A stretch of 64,000 nucleotides of DNA from Burkholderiales bacterium (GCA_020848435.1 JADLAC010000002.1:124001-188000), one strand, 5' to 3'. Positions 29,686 through 39,568 are shown, counted from the first letter of the stretch. Numbers and translations: made by a program. The notes: a model not told the origin generated them from the sequence alone.

Positions 29686-30651
29686 TCAAGAGCTTCCGAT
29701 CTTCCGAGCCTTGACGATGCCGCGCCATTGCGCGATCTGGTCCTTCAACAATTGGTTGAAGGCATCGGCGCTCATCCCGACGACCGCTTCGGCCCCCTCG
29801 CTGCTCAGCCGAGCCTTGATGTCGTCGGCGACGATGATCTTCTGGATTTCAGCGTTGAGCTTGTTGATGATGTCCTTGGATGTCTTGCCCTGCGCGAACA
29901 GGCCCCACCAGGTCGACGCATCGTAGCCGGGTACGCCGGCTTCGGCCACCGTCGGCAGCTCGGGAACGAACTGGGAGCGCTTGGCGGTGCTGGTGGCGAG
30001 CGCGCGCAAGCGCTTGGCTTTGACGTGGTGCCAGGCCGCGGGCAGGCTGGAGAAAAGGACCGGCACATGGCCGCCCACGGCGTCGGTCACGGCAGGCGCG
30101 ATCGCCTTGTACGGAACGTGCACGATGTCGACCTTGGCGCGCGCGGCGAAGTCCTCGGCGACCAGGTGCGTGATGGTGCCCGCGCCCGAGGACGCGTAAT
30201 TGAGCTGTCCCGGCCGCGCGCGGGCGAGTGCGATCAGCTCCTTCACCGTCTTGACCGGCAGCGAGGGATGGACGAGGAGCAGCAGCGGCCCTTGTCCCAC
30301 CATCGTGACCCCCGTGATATCGCCGAGCGGATCGAACGGCAGCGCGCTTCGCGTCGCCACGCTCGTGGTATAGGTGATCGTCGCCAGCATGAGCGCATGG
30401 CCGTCGGGCGCCGACTTCGCCAGCGCCTCCGCGCCGATCATCTGCCCGGCGCCGCTGCGGTTCTCGACCACCACCGGCTGTCCCATGCGCTCGTGCAGCT
30501 TCGCGGCGATCATGCGCGCCAGAATATCGGCCGACCCGGCGGGAAGCCCGGGAACGATCATGCGCATCAGCCGGCTCGGATACTCCTGGGCATCCACGCC
30601 GGTCGAACCAAGCATCCCGATGATTGCCCCGATTACCACCGCGCTACGCAA
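29686..30651 (-). CDS. Bug/TctC family periplasmic binding protein (7), altered ligand loop
   Basis: 321 residues with signal peptide to about GVDAQ (22). The first ligand loop reads LPAGSAD instead of PGGxxD, and the second NRSGAGQ. VPYKAIAPAVTDA also departs from the VPYKG pattern. These changes are at positions that contact the ligand carboxylate in solved Bug structures, so specificity probably differs. Divergent from the serine hydrolase gene across 116 bases. Confidence 0.9.
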   Translation of the reverse strand: MRSAVVIGAIIGMLGSTGVDAQEYPSRLMRMIVPGLPAGSADILARMIAAKLHERMGQPVVVENRSGAGQMIGAEALAKSAPDGHALMLATITYTTSVATRSALPFDPLGDITGVTMVGQGPLLLLVHPSLPVKTVKELIALARARPGQLNYASSGAGTITHLVAEDFAARAKVDIVHVPYKAIAPAVTDAVGGHVPVLFSSLPAAWHHVKAKRLRALATSTAKRSQFVPELPTVAEAGVPGYDASTWWGLFAQGKTSKDIINKLNAEIQKIIVADDIKARLSSEGAEAVVGMSADAFNQLLKDQIAQWRGIVKARKIGSS

Positions 30652-30767
30652 GGCTCACCTCCGCCATCGTTGGCATCGACAAAGCGAACGCAGCTAGTAT
30701 AAGTTCAGTTGCGCCGCCGCTACGTGATTTCGCCACCCTGGCTCCCTTTGGATCCGGATTCCACGCC

Positions 30768-31985
30768 ATGACGACATCCCTGCTGCCCGAGCCGCTTCCG
30801 AGCGCGACGCCTGCTTCGCTCGGCTTTCGCCCCGAGCGTGTCGAGCGCATACGCTCGGCGCTGCGGGCGGAAATCGATGCCGGCAAGCTGCCCGGGGCGG
30901 TGCTCGCCATCGCCCGCCACGGCAAGCTCGCGTTGTTGGAAGCGTACGGCCATCTCGACCGCGAAGCCGGTGCGCCGATGCGTACCGACGCGATATTCAG
31001 CATCGCCTCCATGACCAAGCCGCTCGCCGGCGTCGCGGCGTTATCGCTGTACGAAGAGGGCCGCTTGCTGCTGAACGAGCCCGTCGCCAAGTATCTGCCG
31101 CAATTCGAACGCATGGCCGTGGCCACGGCGCGCGCCGACGGCACGCTGCAAAGCTCGCCGGCACAGCGCACGATGACGGTACGCGATCTGATGCGCCATA
31201 CCGCCGGTCTCACGTACGGCAACCGCGGCAGCACTGCGCTTCACCAGCGCTATCCGAGCTCGTCCGACGAAGTCGCCGCGCGCATGACTGGCGCGGAGTT
31301 CCTGCAACGCTTGGGCGAATTGCCGCTGCATTACGAACCGGGATCGGCATGGGATTACGGCTTCGGCTTCGATGTTCTCGGCCTGGCGCTGGAAGCCGTG
31401 AGCGGCCAGTCGCTGGGCTCGTTGCTGCGCTCGCGCGTGTTCGGGCCGCTGGCGATGGTCGATTCCGGGTTCGTGGTGCCGCCCGCGGATGTGCATCGTT
31501 TTGCGCGCGGGCTGCCGTGCGATCCGCTCACCGGCAAGCCGCAACGCATGCGCGATAGCACGCGCGCGCACAAGTTCGATTGCGGCGGCGGCTGCGGCGT
31601 ATCGACGGCCGGCGATTACCTGCGCTTCGCGCAGATGCTGCTCAACGGCGGGAGCCTCGACGGCACACGCATCCTCGGCCGCAAGACCGTCGAATACATG
31701 ACCTCCGACCACATCGGCCCGCAGATCGACGCGAGCCGCCTGCGCGCGTGGCCCAACATAGACGGTTACGGTTTCGGCTTGGGCGTAGCCGTGCGCCGCC
31801 AAGCGGGGGGAGGCGGCATGGCGAGCTCGCAAGGCGAGTATCACTGGGCTGGGTCTACCGGTCCCTATTTCTGGGTGGACCCGAAGGAGGCCCTCGCGGT
31901 GGTATTCATGGCGCATGCGCCCGGTGCGCTGCGGTTCTATTACCGGCAACTGCTGCACGCGCTCGTCTTGCAGGCGCTCGAATGA
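30768..31985 (+). CDS. Serine hydrolase of the class C beta-lactamase fold
   Basis: 405-residue protein. The catalytic SxxK is Ser81-Met-Thr-Lys84 in SIASMTKPLAG, the second motif is the Tyr-containing YGFGFD region near 202, and HWAGSTG near 365 replaces the KTG box, as in EstB-type esterases. RDLMRHTAGLTYG (about 142-154) is the usual family block. No signal peptide is apparent from the ATG at 30768, so it is probably a cytoplasmic esterase or amidase, not a beta-lactamase. Divergent from a Bug gene. Confidence 0.87.
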   Translation: MTTSLLPEPLPSATPASLGFRPERVERIRSALRAEIDAGKLPGAVLAIARHGKLALLEAYGHLDREAGAPMRTDAIFSIASMTKPLAGVAALSLYEEGRLLLNEPVAKYLPQFERMAVATARADGTLQSSPAQRTMTVRDLMRHTAGLTYGNRGSTALHQRYPSSSDEVAARMTGAEFLQRLGELPLHYEPGSAWDYGFGFDVLGLALEAVSGQSLGSLLRSRVFGPLAMVDSGFVVPPADVHRFARGLPCDPLTGKPQRMRDSTRAHKFDCGGGCGVSTAGDYLRFAQMLLNGGSLDGTRILGRKTVEYMTSDHIGPQIDASRLRAWPNIDGYGFGLGVAVRRQAGGGGMASSQGEYHWAGSTGPYFWVDPKEALAVVFMAHAPGALRFYYRQLLHALVLQALE

Positions 31986-32093
31986 TCCGCGCGCCGGATC
32001 GGCCGCGATAGCGGCTGCGGCAGGGCGCGGAGTTTCTCGGCCGGCAGCGTTTGCAGGTGGCGCGGCGGCTTGAATTGTCGCGACGGCGCTACC

Positions 32094-33269
32094 TCACCCG
32101 CGCTGCAACTTGTCCTCCAGCCAGTCACCCATCACGTCGCATACCGCCGTGAGGTAATCGCGCTGGCAATGCTGCGCGCCGCCTTCCGCGGGCGTGAAAA
32201 CGCGAAACGTCTTGTCCTTCGAGCCGACGGCGTCGAACAGCTTGTGCGCATCGGCCATCGGCACTTGCTTGTCTTCGGTGCCGTGGGTGAGCAGGAAAGG
32301 GCAGCGCATCGATTGCACGATGCCGTCGAGCTTGAAGTCGCGCCATTGCTCCAGCGCCTGATCGTAGGTATCGACGCCGAATACCCAGCGGACGTGATCC
32401 ACCGGCACCGGCAGGGCGACGGTCTCGCCGCGCTTGATGCGTTCCAGGCGCTGCGTCCACATGGCATGGACATCCCATTGCGCGCCCCAGGCGACGCAGG
32501 CCTTGAAGCGCGGGTCGAGCGCGGCGCAGCGCGGTGCGAAGTACCCGCCCAGGCTCAGTGCGACGATGCCGATGCGATCGCTATCGACATCCGGTCGAGT
32601 ATCGAGATAGTCGAGGCACGCGCTTCCGACCAGCTCGTAGTCGGCGTGCAAGTGAATGCTGCGGAAGCGAATCGATTCGCCCATCCCCGGGCCATCCACC
32701 AGCAACACCGAAAAGCCTCTGCGGGCGAGATCGCCCACGCCGCGCAGGTATTGGAGCTCCTTCTGCGTGTCGAAGCCGCCGAATCGTACGATGCAAGGCA
32801 TACGGCCGCTGCCATGCTCGGCGTGCACGAAGTAAGCGGGCAGGCGCCCGTGCTTGTAGGCGATGTCCACCTTCTCGATCCGCGGTCGATCGGTGAGCTC
32901 GCGGAACCTGTCGAAGCAGGCGAGCGAGCGGCGAAAGACGGCCAGCGCGGCGTCGTCCTTGGGATGGCGGAAGTGCTCGGCATGTTGATACTGAGCGCAT
33001 GCGCGCAGGTAAAGCGACGTGGCGGTGTAACGATGACCTTCGCTTTCAGCCCTGCGTGCCCGGTCGCGAATCAGGTCGCCGCTGGCACTCCAAGCCTGGA
33101 ACCAGCGTTCGTCGTCGCCGACGCAGTCGCGGAGCTGGCGTCCGACCCGATCGACTTCGCTGATGTCCGCCCCGCCGTAGGGGGCCGTGCTCAGCATGGC
33201 GAGGATTTCCGCGGACCAGCGGTAGTGCGTGGGGAAATACATGAAGTAGTTCGGCTGCTCGCTCGCCAT
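32094..33269 (-). CDS. Alpha/beta hydrolase, FrsA / pseudooxynicotine-hydrolase type
   Basis: 391 residues with an N-terminal helical cap (about 1-135) and an alpha/beta-hydrolase core. The nucleophile is in VALSLGGYFAP (near 245). The acid is probably Asp in HGTEDKQVP (near 332) and the base His in EGGAQHCQRD (near 366). This layout matches C-C bond hydrolases such as 2,6-dihydroxypseudooxynicotine hydrolase and FrsA-like esterases. Substrate unknown. Divergent from the alcohol dehydrogenase gene, 92 bases between starts. Confidence 0.85.
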   Translation of the reverse strand: MASEQPNYFMYFPTHYRWSAEILAMLSTAPYGGADISEVDRVGRQLRDCVGDDERWFQAWSASGDLIRDRARRAESEGHRYTATSLYLRACAQYQHAEHFRHPKDDAALAVFRRSLACFDRFRELTDRPRIEKVDIAYKHGRLPAYFVHAEHGSGRMPCIVRFGGFDTQKELQYLRGVGDLARRGFSVLLVDGPGMGESIRFRSIHLHADYELVGSACLDYLDTRPDVDSDRIGIVALSLGGYFAPRCAALDPRFKACVAWGAQWDVHAMWTQRLERIKRGETVALPVPVDHVRWVFGVDTYDQALEQWRDFKLDGIVQSMRCPFLLTHGTEDKQVPMADAHKLFDAVGSKDKTFRVFTPAEGGAQHCQRDYLTAVCDVMGDWLEDKLQRG

Positions 33270-33361
33270 GGTGCTGCTCGCTTTGGGTTCGAATGTGCGA
33301 AGCGGCGAAAGTATACTGGAACAAGGTTCGATCCATCCGCAAACGAGCAGGGAGAAGCGCC

Positions 33362-34390
33362 ATGCGTGCAGTCGTTCTGAGGCAGTTCGGTCCGCCGGAA
33401 AACATGACGCTGGAGGATGTGCCGGTACCCAAGCCGCGGCCGGGCGAAGCGCTGCTGCGCGTCGGCGCGGTGAGCGTCGACCTGTACCAGACGGTGCTGC
33501 GCCGAGGCGGCGCCGTGCACGTCGAGCTGCCGCGGATCATGGGCAACGGCATCGCCGGCAAGGTGGTCGAGCTCGCGCCGGACGCGAACGGCATCGCGCT
33601 CGGACAGCGGGTGGTGGTCTGCAACAACGTGAGCTGCGGCGATTGCCGGTATTGTCGCAGCGGCCGCGATACCTTGTGCGTCGATCGCAAGATCGTGGGC
33701 GGCCAGCGCGATGGCGGCTATGCCGAATTCGTGGCGGTGCCGGCACGCGATTGCGTCGTGCTGCCCGACTCGGTGTCGTTCGAAGATGCCTGTCTCATCC
33801 CGAATACCATCGGGCCCGTGGTCAAGGCGTGCTCGCACGGCGCGCGTATTCGTCCGGCGGAGAACGCAGTCATCGTCGGTGCCGCGGGCGGCATGGGCAT
33901 CCATGCCGTGCAGGCGGCGCGCGTCTGTGGCGCACGCGTCATCGCGGCGACGCGTACGGCGCGCAATGAGGACGCGGTGCGCGCGGCCGGGGCCGACGTG
34001 ATCGTGACCACGAGCGAGGGAGGCTGGGCCGAGCAGGTGCGGCGCCACACCGGCGGCTGGGGCGCGGAAGTGGTGCTCGATTTCGTTGCGACCCAGGAGA
34101 CCCTGCAAGCGAGCCTGGCCGCGCTCGGTCCCGGCGGCCGGCTGGTGATCATGGGCTATTTTCCCCGCGGCAGCGTTTTCGAGACGCCTACCTGGGCGTT
34201 CAGCGAAGAGCGCACCGTGACCGGGAACCGCTCGGCGGGACGCCGCGACGTGGAGGACGCGCTCGCGCTGATCCGCGATGGGCGCATCAAGGCGCTGGTG
34301 CACAAGTCCTATCCATTGCACGCGGCCGTGCAAGCGCAGCGGGCGTTCGAGGCGCGCGAGATCGTAGGCCGCGCTGTGCTGGTGCCGTGA
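33362..34390 (+). CDS. Zinc-type alcohol dehydrogenase family protein lacking catalytic zinc ligands
   Basis: 342-residue MDR-superfamily oxidoreductase; ATG at 33362 behind AGGGAGAAG. The structural zinc lobe is complete (Cys 92, 95, 98, 106 in CGDCRYC...C) and the Rossmann motif GAAGGMGIHA is present. The catalytic zinc site is not: the Cys expected near residue 40 is Asp (VSVDLYQ), and the usual GHE is GNG (61-63), so His is Asn. It could act like zinc-free quinone oxidoreductases or use another mechanism. Confidence 0.87.
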   Translation: MRAVVLRQFGPPENMTLEDVPVPKPRPGEALLRVGAVSVDLYQTVLRRGGAVHVELPRIMGNGIAGKVVELAPDANGIALGQRVVVCNNVSCGDCRYCRSGRDTLCVDRKIVGGQRDGGYAEFVAVPARDCVVLPDSVSFEDACLIPNTIGPVVKACSHGARIRPAENAVIVGAAGGMGIHAVQAARVCGARVIAATRTARNEDAVRAAGADVIVTTSEGGWAEQVRRHTGGWGAEVVLDFVATQETLQASLAALGPGGRLVIMGYFPRGSVFETPTWAFSEERTVTGNRSAGRRDVEDALALIRDGRIKALVHKSYPLHAAVQAQRAFEAREIVGRAVLVP

Positions 34391-34422
34391 TGGCGGCTAG
34401 ACTGGGCGGCGCGAGCCCGTGC

Positions 34423-35382
34423 TCAGTTCGCGGTAATGCCGACCTCGCGGATGATCTTGCTCGAGGCATCGACGTCGCGTTGCAAGAAGGCCGCGAAACT
34501 TGCGGGCGAACCACCCACGGGCTCGGCGCCGGCGCGAGCCAGCTGCTGCAGCAACTCGGCTGTCTTCAAGCCCGCGTTGATCGTGCCGCTCAATAGGCCG
34601 ACAATGCTCGCCGGCAGCTTCGGCGGACCGTACACGCCGAAATAGCCCGATACATCGAAGCCCGCGAAGCCGGATTCGACCATGGTCGGCACCTCGGGCA
34701 GGCGTGCCGATCGGGTGGCCGATGTCACCGCGAGCGCACGGATTCTCCCCGCGCCGACGTGCGGCAGGATCACCGTCACGTTCTCGAACATGATGGGGAC
34801 GTGACCGCCCAGCAACTCCGTCATCGCCGGGCCGCTGCCCTTGTAGGGGATGTGGACCATCTTTGCTCCGATCGCATTCATCAGCATGGCCGCGGCAAGA
34901 TGCTGGCGGCTGCCGTTTCCTGCTGAACCGAAGACGATGGCGTCGGATTGCTTCTTCGCCCACTCTCGGAACTCGCCGAGCGTCCTCACGCCCAGCTTGG
35001 GGCCGGCTACGAGCGCATAGGGCGTCGCTGCGACCAGCACGATCGGGGTAAAGTCTTTCACCGGATGGAATTTCGCCTCGGCGTAGAGGCTCGGATTGGT
35101 CGCATGGGTGCTACCGGCCGTTTGCAGCGTATAGCCATCCGGCGCGGCAGCGGCGACCATCAAGTCAGCGATCGTACCGCTCGCGCCCGGACGGTTGTCG
35201 ACGATCACCTGCTGGTGCAGTTTTTCGGTCAGCACCTGTGCGACCATTCTGCCGATCAGGTCGACCGTGCCGCCCGGCGCCCATCCGACCAGCATTCTCA
35301 CCGGCTTGTGCGGATAGCTCTGGGCGCTCGCCCAGCAAGGCAAGCAAGCCACAAGGGCAATCGCGATGGCGTGACGACGCAT
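34423..35382 (-). CDS. Bug/TctC family periplasmic binding protein (8)
   Basis: 319 residues; signal peptide MRRHAIAIALVACLPCWASA. Loop motifs APGGTVD and NRPGASG are standard, with HIPYKGSG and ESGFAGFDVSGYFG. Convergent with the dehydrogenase gene and divergent from Bug gene 9 across 310 bases. A GGAGGATTCC region precedes the ATG. Confidence 0.92.
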   Translation of the reverse strand: MRRHAIAIALVACLPCWASAQSYPHKPVRMLVGWAPGGTVDLIGRMVAQVLTEKLHQQVIVDNRPGASGTIADLMVAAAAPDGYTLQTAGSTHATNPSLYAEAKFHPVKDFTPIVLVAATPYALVAGPKLGVRTLGEFREWAKKQSDAIVFGSAGNGSRQHLAAAMLMNAIGAKMVHIPYKGSGPAMTELLGGHVPIMFENVTVILPHVGAGRIRALAVTSATRSARLPEVPTMVESGFAGFDVSGYFGVYGPPKLPASIVGLLSGTINAGLKTAELLQQLARAGAEPVGGSPASFAAFLQRDVDASSKIIREVGITAN

Positions 35383-35692
35383 GGAATCCTCCTGCTTAAC
35401 TTCCGATCGTGGCTGCGCGTTCCCATGTGCCGATGAGGGCGTGTGTGGGTCGAGGGTGTGCGGCTACTCCGCTCGTACCTCGATGGCCGCGGCAGCCATT
35501 GTTGGAGCGCCGGGGCGGCGAATCCGCACTCGCGCCCCCTTCGCCTACCCGGTGCTTTATCATCAAACCATAGGACGGCGAGTGAAGGCAAATGCGCGTT
35601 CGCCGGCAGGGCGAATCGCGCGGCTCGTCGGCATGCGGTCGCAGGCCCTGTCGGCCGGCACGCGCGGGTGTCCCGGTCAGCAAGAGGAGATT
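35383..35692. other. 310-base divergent intergenic region
   Basis: Separates two divergent Bug genes and must contain both control regions. The only distinct feature seen is a comparatively AT-rich patch at about 35554-35573 (CTTTATCATCAAACCATAGG) in otherwise GC-rich sequence, a possible promoter for the plus-strand gene. No repeat or gene was recognised. Confidence 0.5.
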
Positions 35693-36655
35693 ATGCGAAG
35701 CACATCGTTGTTATGCGCACTGGCCGCGCTCGCGGCCTGCTCGGCAGCGAGCGCGCAGACGTACCCGGCGCGCCCCATACGCGTCATCGTGCCCTTCGCA
35801 CCCGGCGGGGGCACCGACAATCTGACGCGCATCATGGCGCCCAGGCTCTCGGAGCTGCTCGGCGTGCAGATCCTGGTCGACAATCGCGGCGGCGCCAGCG
35901 GACAGATCGGCACCGAGCTGGGTGCGCGCGCGGCCCCGGACGGCTACACGCTGGTGCACGTGGACACGTCCTTCACCAGCAATCCGAGCCTCTATTCCAA
36001 GTTGCCCTACGATTCGATCAAGGACTTCGCCTGCATATCGCTGCTCGCGTCGGCTCCGGTCGTCCTGATCGTGCATCCCTCGGTGCCGGTGAAGAGCGTG
36101 AAGGATCTGATCGCACTCGCGCGCGCGCGTCCCGGCGAGCTGAACTTCGCCACGGGCGGTACCGGCAGCGCAACCCATCTGGGGGTCGAGCTGTTCAAGT
36201 CGGCCGCCAACATCGATCTGGTGCACATCCCCTACAAGGGTACCGGCCCGGCGACGGTTGCGATTCTCTCCGGCCAGGTGGTCATGACCATCGGCGGGCC
36301 CAGCTCGACCAAGCCCCATATCGATTCGGGCAGGCTGCGCGCGATCGCCGTGACCGGCGAGAAACGCAATGCCGCGCTGCCGAACGTACCGACGTTCACC
36401 GAGGCAGGGTTGAAGGGTGTCGATTCGGGCTCGTACTGGGTTTCGCTGGCGCCCTCGGCGACGCCCCCGCAGACCATCGAGGCACTGAGCAACGCGATGG
36501 GCAAGGTGCTGCGAATGAGCGAGGTGCGCGAACGCTTGCTCAATCTTGCGTTCGATCCGATCGGCTCCACGCCGGAGCAGTGTGCCGCCAATGTACGCGG
36601 CGAAATCGACAAGTGGGCGAAGGTGGTCGCGCGCGCGGGGATACGGCTGCAATGA
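35693..36655 (+). CDS. Bug/TctC family periplasmic binding protein (9)
   Basis: 320 residues from the ATG at 35693, preceded by AGAGGAGATT. Signal peptide to ASAQ (22). Loop motifs APGGGTD and NRGGASG, then HIPYKGTG and EAGLKGVDSGSYW. First of a plus-strand set Bug-Bug-flavoprotein (35693-39568) that could be one transcription unit, although 221 bases follow it. Confidence 0.92.
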   Translation: MRSTSLLCALAALAACSAASAQTYPARPIRVIVPFAPGGGTDNLTRIMAPRLSELLGVQILVDNRGGASGQIGTELGARAAPDGYTLVHVDTSFTSNPSLYSKLPYDSIKDFACISLLASAPVVLIVHPSVPVKSVKDLIALARARPGELNFATGGTGSATHLGVELFKSAANIDLVHIPYKGTGPATVAILSGQVVMTIGGPSSTKPHIDSGRLRAIAVTGEKRNAALPNVPTFTEAGLKGVDSGSYWVSLAPSATPPQTIEALSNAMGKVLRMSEVRERLLNLAFDPIGSTPEQCAANVRGEIDKWAKVVARAGIRLQ

Positions 36656-36876
36656 GCTGCGGCTGCCCTCCGCCGCGCCCGAGCCGCGGCGTATGAGGCC
36701 GCCAGCGGGCCGTTATCGTTGATCCATATCAAGGGCGCTCGGCACACGGCGTTGTGACATCGCGCATCGCTTGGCCTGGCATGATCGCGTACGCGCGAGG
36801 CCGAGCGATTGCCAATTCGCGACGCACGGGCTACGCTCGGGCGGTTCATTTCCGGATCGATGGAGGGAAGCACCCG

Positions 36877-37848
36877 ATGAAACTCACAGGCCGCTTCATT
36901 GCCCTGGGCATCGCAGCAATGAGCGCGCTCGGCGCACATGCCGCCGAGCAAGCGTTTCCGACGCGTCCGATTCGCGTCCTGATCGCCTACCCGCCCGGTG
37001 CATCGACCGATTCCAACGCCCGCATCGTTGCCGCAAGGATGACCGAAACGCTCGGCCAGCAGGTGCTGGTGGACAATCGTCCCGGCGCGAACGGCGCCAT
37101 CGCGACCTTGGCGCTCGCCAAGTCGCCGCCCGACGGGCACACGCTCATGATGGTCGACATCGCCCACGGCGCCAACCCGGCGGTGTACGACAAGCTGCCC
37201 TACGATACGCTGAAGGACTTCGCAGGCATCGGCATGGTGGCGCGCGTGCCGATGGTGCTCCTGGTGCATCCATCGCTGCCGGTGAAGACGCCCAAGGACC
37301 TGATCGGGCTCGCCAAGTCGAAACCCGGCCAGCTCAACTACGCATCCGCGGGCGTGGGCAGCGCGATGTTCCTGGTAGGCGAGTTGTTCAAGGACGCCGC
37401 GATGATCGATGTGGTCATGGTGGCATACAAGGGCGGCGGACCGGCGCTGAGCGAGCTGATCGGCGGCCACGTCCCAATGTTGTTCATATCGCTGGTGGCC
37501 GCCATGCCGCACGTGAGCGCGGGACGCGTGCGCGCGCTCGGCGTGAGCAGCCTGAAACGCATGGCCGCGGCGCCGGATATGCCCACGATCGCCGAGACGG
37601 GTGTGCCGGGTTTCGAGTTCTATCTCTGGCAAGGCATGATCGGGCCGGTGGCCATTGCGGGGCCGATCGTGACGCGGCTCAACCGCGAGATCAACGCGGC
37701 GCTGGACGATCCGCAGGTGAAAGACCGGCTCATCAAGGCCGGCAACGAGTTGATCGGCGGCACGCCGGCGCAGGCGACGGAGTTCATCCGCAGCGAAGTC
37801 GAGCGTTGGCGCAAGGTGATCAAGCCGGAGATGCGGATAAAGAACTAG
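36877..37848 (+). CDS. Bug/TctC family periplasmic binding protein (10), PGA loop
   Basis: 323 residues from the ATG at 36877 (GGAGGGAAG before it). Signal peptide to AHAAE (23). The first ligand loop is PPGASTD, with PGA in place of PGG; the second, NRPGANG, is standard. MVAYKGGG replaces VPYKG. It ends 13 bases before the flavoprotein gene, so the two are very probably cotranscribed and may work on the same substrate. Confidence 0.9.
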   Translation: MKLTGRFIALGIAAMSALGAHAAEQAFPTRPIRVLIAYPPGASTDSNARIVAARMTETLGQQVLVDNRPGANGAIATLALAKSPPDGHTLMMVDIAHGANPAVYDKLPYDTLKDFAGIGMVARVPMVLLVHPSLPVKTPKDLIGLAKSKPGQLNYASAGVGSAMFLVGELFKDAAMIDVVMVAYKGGGPALSELIGGHVPMLFISLVAAMPHVSAGRVRALGVSSLKRMAAAPDMPTIAETGVPGFEFYLWQGMIGPVAIAGPIVTRLNREINAALDDPQVKDRLIKAGNELIGGTPAQATEFIRSEVERWRKVIKPEMRIKN

Positions 37849-37861
37849 ACCGGGGCGCGGC

Positions 37862-39568
37862 ATGACCTCGCCGCGCGCAACCGCGTGCGATGTGCTCGTC
37901 GTCGGCTCCGGCGCGGGCGGCATGTCCGCCGCCGTGGCCGCGGCCAAGCTCGGGCTCGATGTCGTCCTGATCGAGAAGGAGCCCTACCTCGGCGGCACGA
38001 CCGCGGTGTCGGGCGGTTGGCTCTGGATTCCGTGTAATCCGCTGGCATTGCGTGCGGGCGTCGCGGACACGATCGATCAGGCCCGCACCTACTTGAGGCA
38101 CGAGCTCGGCGACCGCTACGACGAGCCGCGCGTGGAGGCGTATCTCGCGACCGGGCCGCGGATGGTCGAGTTCTTCGAGCGCGAAACGGCGCTGCGCTTT
38201 TTCCTCGGGCGCGATTATCCCGACTACCACCCGGACGCGCCGGGGGGCCTGGCCGGCGGACGCGCGATCTGCGCCTCGCCTTACGACGGCCGCGAATTGC
38301 ACGAAGCGCTCGGCCAGATCAAGCCGCCGCCGCGCGAGCTGACGCTGTTCGGCATCAAGGTTGGCTCGGGTCCGGACTTCCGCCACTTCGCCAACGCCCA
38401 ACGCTCGCTCGGCTCCGCGCTCTACGTCGGCAAGCGCGTGGCGACGCACGCGCTGCATCGCATCGCCTATGGCCGCGACGCTACGCTCATGAGCGGCGGT
38501 GCGCTGATCGGCCGGCTGGTGAAGAGCGCGCTCGACTTGGGCGTTCGACTGTGGCGGTCGACCAAGACGACGGAGCTCATCGTGGCCGACGGACGCGTCG
38601 CAGGCGCACTGGCGATGCGAGGCGAGCTGCCGATTCGCATAGCGGCGCGCCGCGGCGTGGTGCTGGCGGCCGGCGGTTTCCCGCACGACAGCTTGCGCCG
38701 GCAGCGGCTGTTCCGGCAGTCGGGCGGAAGCGGCGAGTGCTACTCGCTCGCCTCCGGCGGCAATACCGGTGATGGCCTGGCCATGGCCGAACGCGCCGGA
38801 GCGGCGGTCGAGGAGAACTATGCCAACGCGGCCGCATGGATGCCGGTGTCGCGCGTGCCTTATCGCGATGGCAGCTTCGGCGTCTACCCCCACACTTTCG
38901 ACCGCGGCAAACCCGGATTCATCATCGTCGACGCGGCGGGCAAGCGGTTCGTGAACGAGGGCAACGCCTACCACGATGTCGGTGAGGCCATGCTGCGCGC
39001 CGCGACGCCCCCTGATTTCTCGGCTTTCCTGGTGTGCGACCACGCCGCCATCCGCAGATACGGTTTGGGCATGGCGAAGCCGTTTCCGCTGCCGCTTGCG
39101 CCCTATCTTCGTTCGGGCTACCTGAAACGCGGCCGTACCCTGGCGGCGCTCGCGCGCGAGGCAGGCATCGACGCGCGCGGCTTGAGCGAAACCATTGCCC
39201 GCTTCAACGGCCCGGCGAAGGAGGGCCGCGATCCCGACTTCGGCCGGGGCGCGAATGCGTACAACGTCTATCAGGGCGATTCCGCCGCGACACCCGGGCC
39301 CTGCCTCGCACCGATCGCACGGCCGCCTTTCTATGCGGTGAAGATCTATCCGGGCGACCTCGGGACTTTCGACGGCCTGCGCACCGACGCCAATGCCAGG
39401 GTGCTCGATGCCGGCGGAGCGCCGATCCCCGGTCTGTATGCCGCGGGCACCGACATGGCGAGCATATTCGCCGGCTGCTATCCGGGGCCGGGCATCAATC
39501 TCGGTCCGGCCATGACATTCGGCTACATTGCCGCGCGCCATCTCGCCGCGCCGGCCGATCGCGCGTAG
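37862..39568 (+). CDS. FAD-dependent dehydrogenase, 3-ketosteroid dehydrogenase / fumarate reductase type
   Basis: 568-residue flavoprotein. The N-terminal FAD dinucleotide motif is VVGSGAGGMSAAVAA (about 13-27), and GGTTAVSGGWLWIP (about 44-57) is the strip typical of the KstD/FrdA group. Near the C-terminus GCYPGPGINLGPAMTFGY includes the Tyr-Pro-Gly-x-Gly that forms the active site in 3-ketosteroid-delta1-dehydrogenases. It may desaturate a cyclic ketone or carboxylate; no steroid genes are nearby, so the true substrate is open. Follows Bug gene 10 by 13 bases. Confidence 0.87.
   Translation: MTSPRATACDVLVVGSGAGGMSAAVAAAKLGLDVVLIEKEPYLGGTTAVSGGWLWIPCNPLALRAGVADTIDQARTYLRHELGDRYDEPRVEAYLATGPRMVEFFERETALRFFLGRDYPDYHPDAPGGLAGGRAICASPYDGRELHEALGQIKPPPRELTLFGIKVGSGPDFRHFANAQRSLGSALYVGKRVATHALHRIAYGRDATLMSGGALIGRLVKSALDLGVRLWRSTKTTELIVADGRVAGALAMRGELPIRIAARRGVVLAAGGFPHDSLRRQRLFRQSGGSGECYSLASGGNTGDGLAMAERAGAAVEENYANAAAWMPVSRVPYRDGSFGVYPHTFDRGKPGFIIVDAAGKRFVNEGNAYHDVGEAMLRAATPPDFSAFLVCDHAAIRRYGLGMAKPFPLPLAPYLRSGYLKRGRTLAALAREAGIDARGLSETIARFNGPAKEGRDPDFGRGANAYNVYQGDSAATPGPCLAPIARPPFYAVKIYPGDLGTFDGLRTDANARVLDAGGAPIPGLYAAGTDMASIFAGCYPGPGINLGPAMTFGYIAARHLAAPADRA

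Noticed and set aside
36232..37947. 571-codon minus-strand open frame opposite Bug genes 9 and 10
   Set aside because: Composition is Arg/His/Ala rich with no domain signature, and it overlaps two clear plus-strand genes.
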